Shown piece by piece: positions 16,793 through 25,390 of a DNA stretch of 64,000 nt. The notes below the pieces were generated by a model. That model ran no database searches, had not been told where the DNA came from, and saw nothing but the letters and a program-made list of their open reading frames with translations. This DNA comes from Rhizobium sp. NZLR1 (GTDB taxonomy: Bacteria; Pseudomonadota; Alphaproteobacteria; Rhizobiales; Rhizobiaceae), in contig NZ_CP071632.1 in assembly GCF_017357385.1 (NCBI RefSeq), forward strand, positions 3,987,501-4,051,500. Reading direction: 5' to 3'. The translations under genes were made by a program, and so were the position numbers. Numbering within the stretch: the stretch's first letter is position 1; every line of letters starts with the position of its first letter.

Positions 16793-17506
16793 TCAGGCCC
16801 GCGAACCGATGTCACGCGCGGAAATCAGCTTGTGCAGATGCACCATCATGCCGGCGGCAAAAAGTGGCGTCAGAAGATTGACGAACGGGATCGCCAGAAA
16901 CAGGGCGATCACCAGCCCACCAAGAAAGACGGTGGAGGCGTGTTTGGCGCGAAGGAGCCGCGCCTCCTCAGGCGAACGGAAGCGCATGGCAGCGAATTCG
17001 AAAAATTCTCGTCCGAGCAGATAGCCGTTCACCAGAAAGAACGCGATCAGATTGACGCCGGGAATGACCAGCAGCAGCAACGCCACGATATTGCCGAGGA
17101 TCACCACGCCGAGGAACTTGATCGAGCTTGCCATCGCCGGGCCGAGCGGCATGGCGGTGCCCGGCATGTCCTTGGGATAATCGCGTTTTTCGATGACATC
17201 GGCGACATCGTCGAGAAACAAGCCGGCGATCAGCGCCGTCACCGGCGAAAGCAATAACGCCAGCATCAGTGCAAGGCCGACACCGGCAAGAATTGCGAAA
17301 ACCAAAGCGAGCCACCCCGCCCAATCCGGCACATCGGGAAAGAAGCCGGTGAGCCAGGGAAAGAGAAAAGCCATGAAGGCCCCACGCAGCGCGAACCAGA
17401 GACCGACCAGGACGAGAATCGTCAGGCCGAGCACTTTCCAGAAGACCGAACGTGTTTCCGGCGCGAACAAATTGGTGAGCGAGAGTCGAGCGGCGGCAAG
17501 AATCAT
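16793..17506 (-). CDS. EI24/CysZ-like membrane protein
   Basis: 237 residues with four to six hydrophobic helices in the EI24 (CysZ) pattern: LGLTILVLVGLWFALRGAF, then LALMLALLLSPVTALIAGLFLDDVADVIEKRDYP, then NIVALLLLVIPGVNLIAFFLVNGYLLGREFFEFAAMR. E. coli CysZ is a sulfate transporter, but alphaproteobacterial members are only loosely similar and sulfate transport is not established for them. Convergent with the VOC gene, two bases apart. Confidence 0.8.
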   Translation of the reverse strand: MILAAARLSLTNLFAPETRSVFWKVLGLTILVLVGLWFALRGAFMAFLFPWLTGFFPDVPDWAGWLALVFAILAGVGLALMLALLLSPVTALIAGLFLDDVADVIEKRDYPKDMPGTAMPLGPAMASSIKFLGVVILGNIVALLLLVIPGVNLIAFFLVNGYLLGREFFEFAAMRFRSPEEARLLRAKHASTVFLGGLVIALFLAIPFVNLLTPLFAAGMMVHLHKLISARDIGSRA

Positions 17507-17594
17507 ATCTCAGGCGTCTCCGGTTGCGCCGAAGATGTAGGAAAGATGGAGGCTACCGACAAGAGAGAATAAATTGCATGCGGTAATAGAAAAC

Positions 17595-17623
17595 TTGTCG
17601 AAAATTAAATGCTAATATAGTAT
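17595..17623 (+). promoter_or_regulatory. Possible promoter of the RpiR regulator
   Basis: TTGTCG (17595-17600), 17-base spacer, TAGTAT (17618-17623) in an AT-rich stretch that stands out from its surroundings, 117 bases before the GTG start. Confidence 0.35.
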
Positions 17624-17739
17624 TGTCACGTATCCAATATGCACGGGCCTAAGAAGCAGCTTCCGAAATAGTTGCAAAGACAAGGGGTCGCAACAGCGCA
17701 TCCACGGAACGCCTCTAAGGAAAAACGGGGGAGGCTGAT

Positions 17740-18594
17740 GTGGAAGACTTTGTGCAAAAACTCAGGCAATACGCAAAAACCGGCACACCGGCCGAACGTC
17801 GCATTGCGAAATATTTCACCGAACACCTGAACGACCTGCCGTTCGAGACAGCTGCATCGGTCGCCGATCGCCTGGATCTCTCGCCGATGACCGTCGGGCG
17901 CTTCCTGCGCTCGCTCGGCTATCAGGGATTGGACAGCGTCAAAGTGGAGATTCGCGAGACCGTGACGACATCGCCGGCGCAATTGCAAAGCGCCATGAGC
18001 GAGCTGCATCAGGACGCTGGGGAGGGCAAACCGCTCGCCGTGCTGGTTGCCGAACAGATCCAGGCGCTCCATCATATCTATCATCTGACGGCGCAGCCAC
18101 ACTGGTCCGAAGCCGTCAGCTTGATCAGCACTGCCCGCGAAGTGTCGATCGTCACGCATGCCCGGCTTGCAAGCCTCGCCCATCATTTCTGCCAGCGGCT
18201 GACGCAAGCCCGCGACGGCGTGCGCACGCTCGACGGCGCCGACAACCGTTTTGCCGAGCTTTTCGCCCGGCTGGCCGTTGATGACGCGCTACTGGTCATC
18301 ATCGATTGTCGCCGCTTCGCCAAGGCGCGGCTGCTTGCCCGAACCGCTCGGCGCTACGGCTATAAGGTCGTGCTCATTTCACCGCAGCAAGCGGACTGGA
18401 TGGCGGACCAGTCGAATGTCATGCTGCCCTTACCGCCCGCGCGCGCCCCCGATCTCGACAATCTTCCGCCGCTGATCGCGCTGCTCGATTGCCTGTCGGA
18501 ATCCGTCATCCTCGAAGTCGGAGAAGAGGCCGCTCTCCGCCGCCGCCGCATGTTGGAATTCGCGACCGTCCTCGGCGAGACGGCGAATCACTGA
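17740..18594 (+). CDS. RpiR/MurR-family regulator with SIS domain
   Basis: 284 residues. N-terminal RpiR helix-turn-helix (GTPAERRIAKYFTEHLNDLPFETAASVADRLDLSPMTVGRFLRSLGYQG, about 15-65) and C-terminal SIS domain (SIVTHARLASLAHHFCQRL, then DDALLVIIDCRRFAKARLLARTARRYGYKVVLIS) that would bind a sugar phosphate. It starts at a GTG preceded by GGGAGG. It converges on the FGGY kinase at the end of the polyol operon, three bases apart; control of that operon is plausible but a SorC regulator at the other end is an equal candidate. Confidence 0.9.
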   Translation: MEDFVQKLRQYAKTGTPAERRIAKYFTEHLNDLPFETAASVADRLDLSPMTVGRFLRSLGYQGLDSVKVEIRETVTTSPAQLQSAMSELHQDAGEGKPLAVLVAEQIQALHHIYHLTAQPHWSEAVSLISTAREVSIVTHARLASLAHHFCQRLTQARDGVRTLDGADNRFAELFARLAVDDALLVIIDCRRFAKARLLARTARRYGYKVVLISPQQADWMADQSNVMLPLPPARAPDLDNLPPLIALLDCLSESVILEVGEEAALRRRRMLEFATVLGETANH

Positions 18595-18597
18595 GGG

Positions 18598-20181
18598 CTA
18601 CTTCATCGTCTCCAGTTCGGCACGATGCCGGTGCATGGCGAGAAGACGGCGGTAGTCGCGATCGTAGAGCGCCTGTTTCGTTTTGTCAGGCAGCCGTTCG
18701 TCGCCACCCGGATACATCGCCTCGCCGGCTGCCGCCAAATCCCTGTACAGGCCGCAGGCGACGGATGCCGCGATCGCCGTGCCGAGCAGCACCGCCTCGT
18801 TCATTTTCGGCACCACCACCTTGCAGCCGGTGGCATCGCTATAGAGCTCCATCAGCACCGGGTTCTTCACATGCCCGCCGGCAATATGCAGCGTATCGGG
18901 CACGTAGCCGTATTCCTTCATCATTTCGAGGATGTGGCGAATGCCGAGCGCAATCGCCACGGCCGTGCGCCAGTAAAGCGTGCAAAGCCCATCGAAGGAC
19001 GTATCGAGCGTCAGCCCGCTGACGACACCGACGGCATGCGGATCGGCGAGCGGCGAACGGTTGCCATGAAAGTCCGGCAGCACGAAAATGCGTGCGCCGA
19101 AGGCATCGCCCTCCTCGGCCCGCAATTCGGCGATGCGTGCGACGATCCTCTGATGCAGTGCCGCCGTCGGCTCACCGCCCGCCGCGTGCATGCGCACGAT
19201 GTGGTCGAGCAGCGCGCCAGTCGCCGATTGCCCCGCCTCCACCAGCCAGGATTCTGGAAAGACCGCCTCGTAATAGGGGCCCCACATGCCATGGCTCGGC
19301 TTGCGTTCCCGCGAGAATGTGACGATGCAGCTCGACGTGCCGGCGATCAGCGCCAGCTGGTGCTCTCGTTTTACAGGATCGGCAGCGTAGCCGCCGAGCG
19401 CGCCGAGCGCGCCGGCATAGGCGTCGATCATGCCGGCGGAGACATGGCAGTCCGTGGTCAGCCCGAGCGCCTGCGCCGCTTCCGGCGTCAGCCAACCGAC
19501 GTTGCCTCCGACAGGCGTGGTTTCATCCGGTAGGTGGCCGCGCTCGTGAAGGTCCTCAAGGCCGATCCGCTCCAGGAAATCCTGCTGCCAGCCTTTTTCG
19601 CGATGGGCGAGATAGTTCCACTTCGCTGTCAGCGTGCAGCGCGAACGGGCAAGCGATCCGGTCGATTTCCACGTCATGAAGTCGGCGAGATCGAAGAAAT
19701 AACCGGCTTTCTCCCATGTGGCAGGCAGCTTCTTCTTCAGCCACATCAGCTTCGGCATTTCCATCTCAGGCGACATGACGTGCCCGGAATGTTCGAGCAC
19801 CGTGTGCTCCGTCGCCGTGCAGAAATCGGCTTCCTTCAGCGCCCGGTGATCGAGCCAGACGACCGTGTCGAAGCGTGTCTCGCCGCCGGTGGAAACGCTG
19901 AGCTGCCGGCCCTCGACGTCACGCACGACGAGCGAACAGGTGGCGTCGAAGCCGATTGCGCCGACCGAGGCGGCGGCGATGCCGGATTGCTCCATCGCCT
20001 TGCGCACCGCCGTGCAGGCTGCGGACCAGATATCTTCGGAATCGTGCTCGGCATGGTTTTCACGCGGCCGGTTCATCACGATCGGATGCTCGGCCTTGGC
20101 AAGCAGACGGCCGCGCGCATCGAAGACGCCGGCGCGCGCACTGCCCGTGCCGATATCCACCGCAACCACATGATCACGCAT
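18598..20181 (-). CDS. FGGY-family carbohydrate kinase (D-ribulokinase-like)
   Basis: 527 residues with the ASKHA fold: phosphate-1 loop VDIGTGSARAGVFD at the N-terminus, catalytic-Asp region GMIDAYAGALGALGG, adenosine loop LHIAGGHVKNPVL and MNEAVLLGTAIAA. The long form with LDHRAL and TAKWNYLAHREKGWQQDF resembles the YDR109C/FGGY D-ribulokinase branch. It probably phosphorylates the ketose made by the polyol dehydrogenase of this operon. The ATG at 20181 overlaps the end of the HAD gene by eight bases; the longer frame to 20217 would add 12 residues before the conserved start. Confidence 0.88.
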   Translation of the reverse strand: MRDHVVAVDIGTGSARAGVFDARGRLLAKAEHPIVMNRPRENHAEHDSEDIWSAACTAVRKAMEQSGIAAASVGAIGFDATCSLVVRDVEGRQLSVSTGGETRFDTVVWLDHRALKEADFCTATEHTVLEHSGHVMSPEMEMPKLMWLKKKLPATWEKAGYFFDLADFMTWKSTGSLARSRCTLTAKWNYLAHREKGWQQDFLERIGLEDLHERGHLPDETTPVGGNVGWLTPEAAQALGLTTDCHVSAGMIDAYAGALGALGGYAADPVKREHQLALIAGTSSCIVTFSRERKPSHGMWGPYYEAVFPESWLVEAGQSATGALLDHIVRMHAAGGEPTAALHQRIVARIAELRAEEGDAFGARIFVLPDFHGNRSPLADPHAVGVVSGLTLDTSFDGLCTLYWRTAVAIALGIRHILEMMKEYGYVPDTLHIAGGHVKNPVLMELYSDATGCKVVVPKMNEAVLLGTAIAASVACGLYRDLAAAGEAMYPGGDERLPDKTKQALYDRDYRRLLAMHRHRAELETMK

Positions 20182-20869
20182 CAAATCTTGGTCCCGTCCA
20201 GCTATGGTTGCGGACAAGGTGGATCAAATCCGGCATGGCGTCAAACACCACTTCCGGCGAAAGCCGGTCGAGTTCGGCGCGATAGCCGGCGAAGTTGGCG
20301 TGTGATCCGCCGGTGAAGGCGAAGACCGTCATTCCCGCTGCCTTGGCGGCGGCAATGCCGGCAGGGCTGTCCTCCACAACAATGCACTGAGCAGGCGCCA
20401 CCTGCATTTCACGCGCCGCATGCAGGAAAAGATCGGGCGCCGGTTTGCCGCGCTTGACCATCGTCGCGCTGAAGATGTCGGGCAGCTTGTCGAGCAGTCC
20501 GGTGACGGACAGCGACAGCCGGATTCGCTCCATCTGGCTGGACGAGGCGACGCAGCAGCGAACGCCAAGTCCATCGATCGTCGCCGCAATACCCTCGATC
20601 GGCTTCAGTTCGGTACGAAAACGGGTGTAGAGATCGGTGCGAATGCGCTCGAGGAATTCTTCACCGGCGCGGACGTTGAATTCGGTTTCCAGCGTATCGA
20701 TGAGGGTCGAAAGGCTGCGGCCGAGAAAGCGCTCGTAGGCCTGATCCTCGGTGATCGAGACGCCGAGATCGTTCATCGCCCCGACGAGCACGCTGATCGA
20801 GATCGGCTCGCTGTCAACGAGCACGCCGTCGCAATCGAAGATGACCAGCCGTGGTTCAGCATCAGCCAT
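20174..20869 (-). CDS. HAD-superfamily phosphatase (subfamily IA)
   Basis: 231 residues. Motif I is FDCDGVLVDSEP (nucleophile D14 or so, acid/base two residues later), motif II CVASSSQMERI, motif III KRGKPAPDLFLHAA, motif IV VVEDSPAGIAAAKAAGM. The cap domain is alpha-helical as in beta-phosphoglucomutase and GPH-type sugar phosphatases. In the polyol operon it may dephosphorylate a sugar phosphate or clear toxic intermediates; the substrate is not readable from sequence. Overlaps the kinase gene by eight bases. Confidence 0.88.
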   Translation of the reverse strand: MADAEPRLVIFDCDGVLVDSEPISISVLVGAMNDLGVSITEDQAYERFLGRSLSTLIDTLETEFNVRAGEEFLERIRTDLYTRFRTELKPIEGIAATIDGLGVRCCVASSSQMERIRLSLSVTGLLDKLPDIFSATMVKRGKPAPDLFLHAAREMQVAPAQCIVVEDSPAGIAAAKAAGMTVFAFTGGSHANFAGYRAELDRLSPEVVFDAMPDLIHLVRNHSWTGPRFDA

Positions 20870-20925
20870 GGAAGACCCAACCTGAGTTCAATTCGAGCGC
20901 GTCACCGCCCCGCTTGCGCGCAAGG

Positions 20926-20960
20926 CCGGATGAATGACGGCAGCAGATGCCGCCATCCGG
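20926..20960 (-). other. Intercistronic stem-loop between mtlK and the HAD gene
   Basis: CCGGATG (20926-20932) pairs with CATCCGG (20954-20960) and, inside, CGGCA (20938-20942) pairs with TGCCG (20948-20952). No T-run, so an mRNA-processing or stability element is more likely than a terminator. Confidence 0.5.
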
Positions 20961-20965
20961 ATTCC

Positions 20966-22447
20966 TTACACTGCGAGCTTGCCGTCGAGATAGAGTTGCA
21001 GCGTCTCCCGCGTGCCCTTTTCCCACAGGCTTTTGAGTGCATCGGCAAAACGCTTGCGGAAAAGTTCGGATTTCGCCACTTCGCCGAAAATATCGTCGAA
21101 GACCAGGAAGGCTGACGGATCGGTCTTCGCCTTCAGCGCCGCCGCATGCAGGCGCTCGGCGCTGGCGTCGTTGAAGACGATATCCTTGCCGCTATCGGTC
21201 TTGCCGGCGAAGTAACGGCACCAGAGCGCCGAAACCAGCGCCAGACCGACGACGTCCCTGCCCTGGCGCAGATTGTCGAGCGTCGACGGCAAGATGAATT
21301 TCGGCTGACGGTTCGATCCGTCCTGCGCCAGCCGCGGAACGGTGTCGGCAATTTTCGGATTGAGCAGGCGATGTTCGATCAGCGCGAAATAATCCGTCAG
21401 CGACGTGTTCGGCACCGGCGGCACGATCGGGATGATTTCGTCTTTCTCGAGCTTGGCGAGGAAGGTGCGGATTAGCGGGTTTTCCATGGAATCGTGAACG
21501 AAATGGATGTCCATCAGTGCCGCCGGATAGGCGATCGCAGCATGTCCGCCGTTCAGGATGCGGATCTTCATATGCTCGTAGGGCGTGACATCGGGCACGA
21601 AGGTCACGCCGACCTTTTCCAATGCCGGCCGACCGGCGGTGAACTTATCCTCAAGCACCCATTGCTTGAATTCCTCGCAATAGACCGGCCAATTGTCCTC
21701 GATCGCAAAATTGTCCCTGAGGAAATCGATTTCGCGCTTGCCGGTTGCCGGCGTGATGCGGTCGACCATCGCATTCGGGAAGGCGACATTCGCCCGGATC
21801 CACTCGGCAAAGCCAGTGTCCGAGAGGGCGGCCGTGCCGACCACGGCATTGGCGGTAACGATGCCATTATGGGGAATGTTGTCGCAGGACATGACGGTAA
21901 AGGGTTCGATGCCCCTTTCCTTGCGCGCCTTCAGCCCGGCAACGATCAGGCCGAACACCGTCTTCGGCGCGTCGGGGCTGTCGCCATCGGCAGCAATCGC
22001 CGGATGCGCCGGGTTGAAGGTTCCTGATGCGTCGATGAAATAGCCGCCCTCGGTGATCGTCAGCGAAACGATGCGGATCTCGGGATCGGCGAGCCTGGCG
22101 ATGATCACGGCGGGGTCGCCGACCGGCAGGATGTCGATCATCGGCGCGGTGACCCGCGCCGCCGTCTTGTTGTTGTCCTGCTCGACCACCGTCGTCAGAA
22201 AATCCTGTGCCGCAAGCTTTTCACGCATCGCGGCATCGGATGGCAACACGCCGGCGCCAACGATCGCCCAATCGTGATCCGCGCCGGCATTGAAGAGATC
22301 GTCGAGATAGACCGCCTGATGGGCGCGGTGGAAATTGCCGACGCCGAAGTGCACGATGCCGGCTTTCAGCGACGCCCTGTCATATCCAGGGATGGCCGCG
22401 GTGCGCGCCACATCCGAAAGCGTTGCCAGCGATAGTTTGCACGTCAT
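20966..22447 (-). CDS. mtlK: Mannitol 2-dehydrogenase family polyol dehydrogenase
   Basis: 493-residue long-chain polyol dehydrogenase. The Rossmann part shows GIVHFGVGNFHRAHQAVYLDDL (29-50) and the catalytic triad is in KIRILNGGH, with the same K-x4-N-x2-H spacing as Pseudomonas mannitol dehydrogenase. It should oxidise mannitol, arabitol or sorbitol to the matching ketose with NAD in the cytosol. It follows the ABC importer genes and precedes HAD and kinase genes in one operon, matching mtlK in rhizobial smo/mtl loci. Confidence 0.92.
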   Translation of the reverse strand: MTCKLSLATLSDVARTAAIPGYDRASLKAGIVHFGVGNFHRAHQAVYLDDLFNAGADHDWAIVGAGVLPSDAAMREKLAAQDFLTTVVEQDNNKTAARVTAPMIDILPVGDPAVIIARLADPEIRIVSLTITEGGYFIDASGTFNPAHPAIAADGDSPDAPKTVFGLIVAGLKARKERGIEPFTVMSCDNIPHNGIVTANAVVGTAALSDTGFAEWIRANVAFPNAMVDRITPATGKREIDFLRDNFAIEDNWPVYCEEFKQWVLEDKFTAGRPALEKVGVTFVPDVTPYEHMKIRILNGGHAAIAYPAALMDIHFVHDSMENPLIRTFLAKLEKDEIIPIVPPVPNTSLTDYFALIEHRLLNPKIADTVPRLAQDGSNRQPKFILPSTLDNLRQGRDVVGLALVSALWCRYFAGKTDSGKDIVFNDASAERLHAAALKAKTDPSAFLVFDDIFGEVAKSELFRKRFADALKSLWEKGTRETLQLYLDGKLAV

Positions 22448-22480
22448 GTTTCAGTCCTCTTGAAGGTCTTGCCCAAACGG

Positions 22481-22498
22481 CCGGGCGCCATCGCCCGG
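22481..22498 (-). other. Intercistronic hairpin between smoK and mtlK
   Basis: Perfect seven-base stem CCGGGCG/CGCCCGG with a four-base loop in the 84-base gap. A gene for the short-chain sorbitol dehydrogenase SmoS, expected here by analogy with other polyol operons, is absent. Confidence 0.5.
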
Positions 22499-22531
22499 CT
22501 CGCATGCCTGCCCCCAGCCCGGCAGCCCGCC

Positions 22532-23530
22532 TCAGATGGCAAGGCCGCCCTCGTTGAATTTGTGAATACGCGAACGATCCGGCGTCAGATAGACCGTGTC
22601 TCCAGCTTTGGCCGCAAAATCGCCGCTGCCGCGCGCTGTCATCATACCGATGCCCTCGGCGTCGATATGCAGGAAGGTGTCGGAGCCGAGATGTTCGGCG
22701 ACCACGACCCTGCCCTTCCAGTCGCCGCTCTCCATCGACAACAACATATGTTCGGGTCGGATGCCGATCGTATGGGCGCCCAGCTGAGCCGCGTTCTGTC
22801 CGTTGATGAAGTTCATCTTCGGCGAGCCGATGAAACCGGCGACGAAGAGGTTGCGCGGGCGGCTGTAAAGCTCGAGCGGCGAGCCGACCTGCTCGATATT
22901 GCCCCTGTTCAGCACGACGATCTTGTCGGCCATGGTCATCGCCTCGACCTGGTCGTGGGTGACGTAGACCATCGTCGTCTTCAGCTGCTGATGCAATTCG
23001 CTGATCTCGAGGCGCATATTGACGCGGAGCGCCGCATCGAGGTTCGACAGCGGTTCGTCGAACAGGAAGGCCGAAGGCTGGCGCACGATGGCGCGGCCGA
23101 TCGCGACGCGCTGACGCTGGCCGCCGGAAAGCTGACGCGGCTTGCGCTCCAGATAGTCGGTGAGATTGAGCACGCGGGCCGCATCCGTCACCTTGCGGTC
23201 GATCTCCGCCTTGTCGATGCCCGCCATCTTCAGCGGGAAGGCGATGTTGTTGCGCACGCTCATATGCGGATAAAGCGCGTAGGATTGGAAAACCATGGCA
23301 AGGCCGCGTTCCGACGGCGCCTTTTCGGTGGCGTCCCGGCCGTCGATGACGATCTTGCCGCCGGAGACGTCCTCGAGCCCGGCGATCAGCCTGAGCAGCG
23401 TGGACTTGCCGCAGCCCGACGGGCCGACGAAGACGACGAACTCGCCGTCCCTGATGTCGAGATCGATCGAAGGGATGACCTTGGCTTCGCCGAAGACCTT
23501 GGAAACCTTCTGAAGGGTAATGCTGCCCAT
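22532..23530 (-). CDS. smoK: Polyol ABC transporter ATP-binding protein (SmoK/MalK type)
   Basis: 332-residue ATPase of the CUT1 (MalK/UgpC) class that energises the importer encoded upstream. Walker [10 protein letters not shown] (37-45), Q-loop FQSYALYP, signature LSGGQRQR, Walker [14 protein letters not shown] and switch VYVTHDQ are intact. The C-terminal TOBE domain with IGIRPEHM follows. Directly after the two permease genes and before mtlK. Confidence 0.93.
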   Translation of the reverse strand: MGSITLQKVSKVFGEAKVIPSIDLDIRDGEFVVFVGPSGCGKSTLLRLIAGLEDVSGGKIVIDGRDATEKAPSERGLAMVFQSYALYPHMSVRNNIAFPLKMAGIDKAEIDRKVTDAARVLNLTDYLERKPRQLSGGQRQRVAIGRAIVRQPSAFLFDEPLSNLDAALRVNMRLEISELHQQLKTTMVYVTHDQVEAMTMADKIVVLNRGNIEQVGSPLELYSRPRNLFVAGFIGSPKMNFINGQNAAQLGAHTIGIRPEHMLLSMESGDWKGRVVVAEHLGSDTFLHIDAEGIGMMTARGSGDFAAKAGDTVYLTPDRSRIHKFNEGGLAI

Positions 23531-23547
23531 GTTTGTCTCCCTTTATC

Positions 23548-24378
23548 TTATTTCACTGCGCCGAAGGTCAGGCCGCGGACGAGTTGTTTCTGGCTGAACC
23601 AGCCGAGGATCAGGATCGGCGCGATCGCCATCGTCGAAGCCGCCGAGAGCTTGGCGTAGAACAGGCCTTCCGGGCTGGAGTAGGAAGCGATGAAGGCCGT
23701 CAGCGGTGCCGCTTTCGAGGCGGTGAGGTTGAGCGTCCAGAACGCCTCGTTCCAGGCAAGGATGATGTTCAAAAGCAGCGTCGAGGCGATACCGGGCACC
23801 GCCATCGGCGTCAGCACGTAGACGATCTCCTTCATCAGCGAGGCCCCGTCCATGCGGGCCGCTTCGAGGATCTCGCCGGGAATTTCCTTGAAATAGGTGT
23901 AGAGCATCCAGACGATGATCGGCAGGTTGATCAGCGTCAGCACGACCACCAGGCCGGTGCGGGTGTCGAGCAGGCCCGAATTGCGGAACAACAGATAGAT
24001 CGGGATCAGCGCGCCCACAGGCGGCATCATCTTGGTCGACAGCATCCACATCAGCACGTCCTTGGTCCGCTTGGTCGGCGCAAACGCCATCGCCCAGGCG
24101 GCCGGGATCGCGATGATCAGGCCGATCAGCGTCGAGCCGAAGGAAATGATCACCGAGTTCATGAAGTGGCTGAGATAGTTCGACCGGCTCTGCACCTCCG
24201 CGTAGTTTTCTGTCGTCCAGTGGAAGAACAGGAACTGCGGCGGCGAGGCGATGGCGTCGGCTTCCGACTTGAAGCTGGTCAGGAACGTCCAGAGGATCGG
24301 GAAGAAGATCAGGATGCCGAGCGTCCAGGCGACCGCGGTAAAAATGACCTTGCGCCGGGTGGTGATTTTTCTGGCCAT
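23548..24378 (-). CDS. smoG: Polyol ABC transporter permease (SmoG type)
   Basis: 276 residues, six membrane helices, MalG-like. The EAA loop reads EAARMDGASLMKEIVYVLTP and couples to SmoK. The C-terminal VRGLTFGAVK is the usual end of this subunit. It starts one base from the end of the smoF gene. Confidence 0.92.
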   Translation of the reverse strand: MARKITTRRKVIFTAVAWTLGILIFFPILWTFLTSFKSEADAIASPPQFLFFHWTTENYAEVQSRSNYLSHFMNSVIISFGSTLIGLIIAIPAAWAMAFAPTKRTKDVLMWMLSTKMMPPVGALIPIYLLFRNSGLLDTRTGLVVVLTLINLPIIVWMLYTYFKEIPGEILEAARMDGASLMKEIVYVLTPMAVPGIASTLLLNIILAWNEAFWTLNLTASKAAPLTAFIASYSSPEGLFYAKLSAASTMAIAPILILGWFSQKQLVRGLTFGAVK

Positions 24379-24379
24379 C

Positions 24380-25252
24380 TCAAGCCTCCAGATTCTTGCC
24401 GACGAGGCGGACGAGGAAGATCGCTACGATATTGGCAAGCACCACCGCGACGATACCGCCCGCCGAAGCGCCGCCGATATCGAACTGCAGGAGCGCCTGG
24501 GCATAGACGAGATAGGTGAGGTTGGTGCTGTCGGTGCCTGGCCCGCCGTTGGTGGTGACGAGGATTTCGGCGAAAACCGAAAGCAGGAAGATCGTCTGGA
24601 TCAGGATCACCACGGTGATGGCGCGGGCCATATGCGGCAGGATGATGTAGATGAATTTCGAGATCGGCCCGGCGCCGTCCATTTCGGAGGCTTCCTTCTG
24701 CTCCTCGTCGAGCGACTGCAGCGCCGTCAGCATGATAAGCGTCGCAAAGGGCAGCCACTGCCAGGCAACGATGAGAATGACCGAGAGCAGCGGCGCATTC
24801 GCCAGCCAGTCGATCGGCTGCAGGCCGAGGGCCTTGGCAAGATGCGCAAAGAGGCCATTGACCGGGTTCATGAACATGTTCTTCCACACCAGCGCGGCCA
24901 CAGTCGGCATGACGAAGAACGGCGCAATCACCAGGATGCGCACGATACCCTGGCCGTACATCGGCTGGTCGAGCAGCAGCGCAAAAGCGATGCCGCCGAT
25001 GACGGTGATCAACAGAACGCCGGCCACGAGCACCAGCGTATTGATCAGCGCCGCGAAGAAGGCAGGATCGGACAGGAAATATTCGTAGTTCAGAAAGCCG
25101 ACGAAGCTCTCCATGCCGGGGCTGAGCAGATTGTAGTTCAGCAGCGAAAAATAGATCGTCATCGCCAGCGGGACGATCATCCATGCAAAGAGGAGCAGCA
25201 CGGAGGGCGCAATCATCAGGCGCGCTGCGGAGCGAGTATGCAAGGTTGCCAT
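24380..25252 (-). CDS. smoF: Polyol ABC transporter permease (SmoF type)
   Basis: 290 residues, MalF-like subunit with six helices and the EAA loop KEASEMDGAGPISKFIYIILP. The ATG at 25252 gives a normal N-terminus (SAARLMIAPSVLLLFAWMIVPL); the frame extends upstream to 25336 but across the smoE/smoF stem-loop region. Confidence 0.9.
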   Translation of the reverse strand: MATLHTRSAARLMIAPSVLLLFAWMIVPLAMTIYFSLLNYNLLSPGMESFVGFLNYEYFLSDPAFFAALINTLVLVAGVLLITVIGGIAFALLLDQPMYGQGIVRILVIAPFFVMPTVAALVWKNMFMNPVNGLFAHLAKALGLQPIDWLANAPLLSVILIVAWQWLPFATLIMLTALQSLDEEQKEASEMDGAGPISKFIYIILPHMARAITVVILIQTIFLLSVFAEILVTTNGGPGTDSTNLTYLVYAQALLQFDIGGASAGGIVAVVLANIVAIFLVRLVGKNLEA

Positions 25253-25313
25253 GGCAATCACCGATCTGATCTGAAGCGGGGAGCGGCCGCAGGAAAGCTT
25301 TGTCTGAAAAAGC

Positions 25314-25345
25314 GGCCGCCGATGCTGTTCGGGCAATCGGCGGCC
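25314..25345 (-). terminator. Strong stem-loop with T-run between smoE and smoF (attenuator)
   Basis: Perfect ten-base arms GGCCGCCGAT/ATCGGCGGCC around a 12-base loop, followed on the minus strand by a T-run (25311-25307). A second hairpin, GGCGGAT/ATCCGCC, lies just upstream (25352-25373). Partial termination here would give more binding protein than permease, a common arrangement in sugar importers. Confidence 0.7.
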
Positions 25346-25390
25346 CAGAGGGGCGGATCGTCAAGAATCCGCCTCTTGCTCAGGAGGTTT

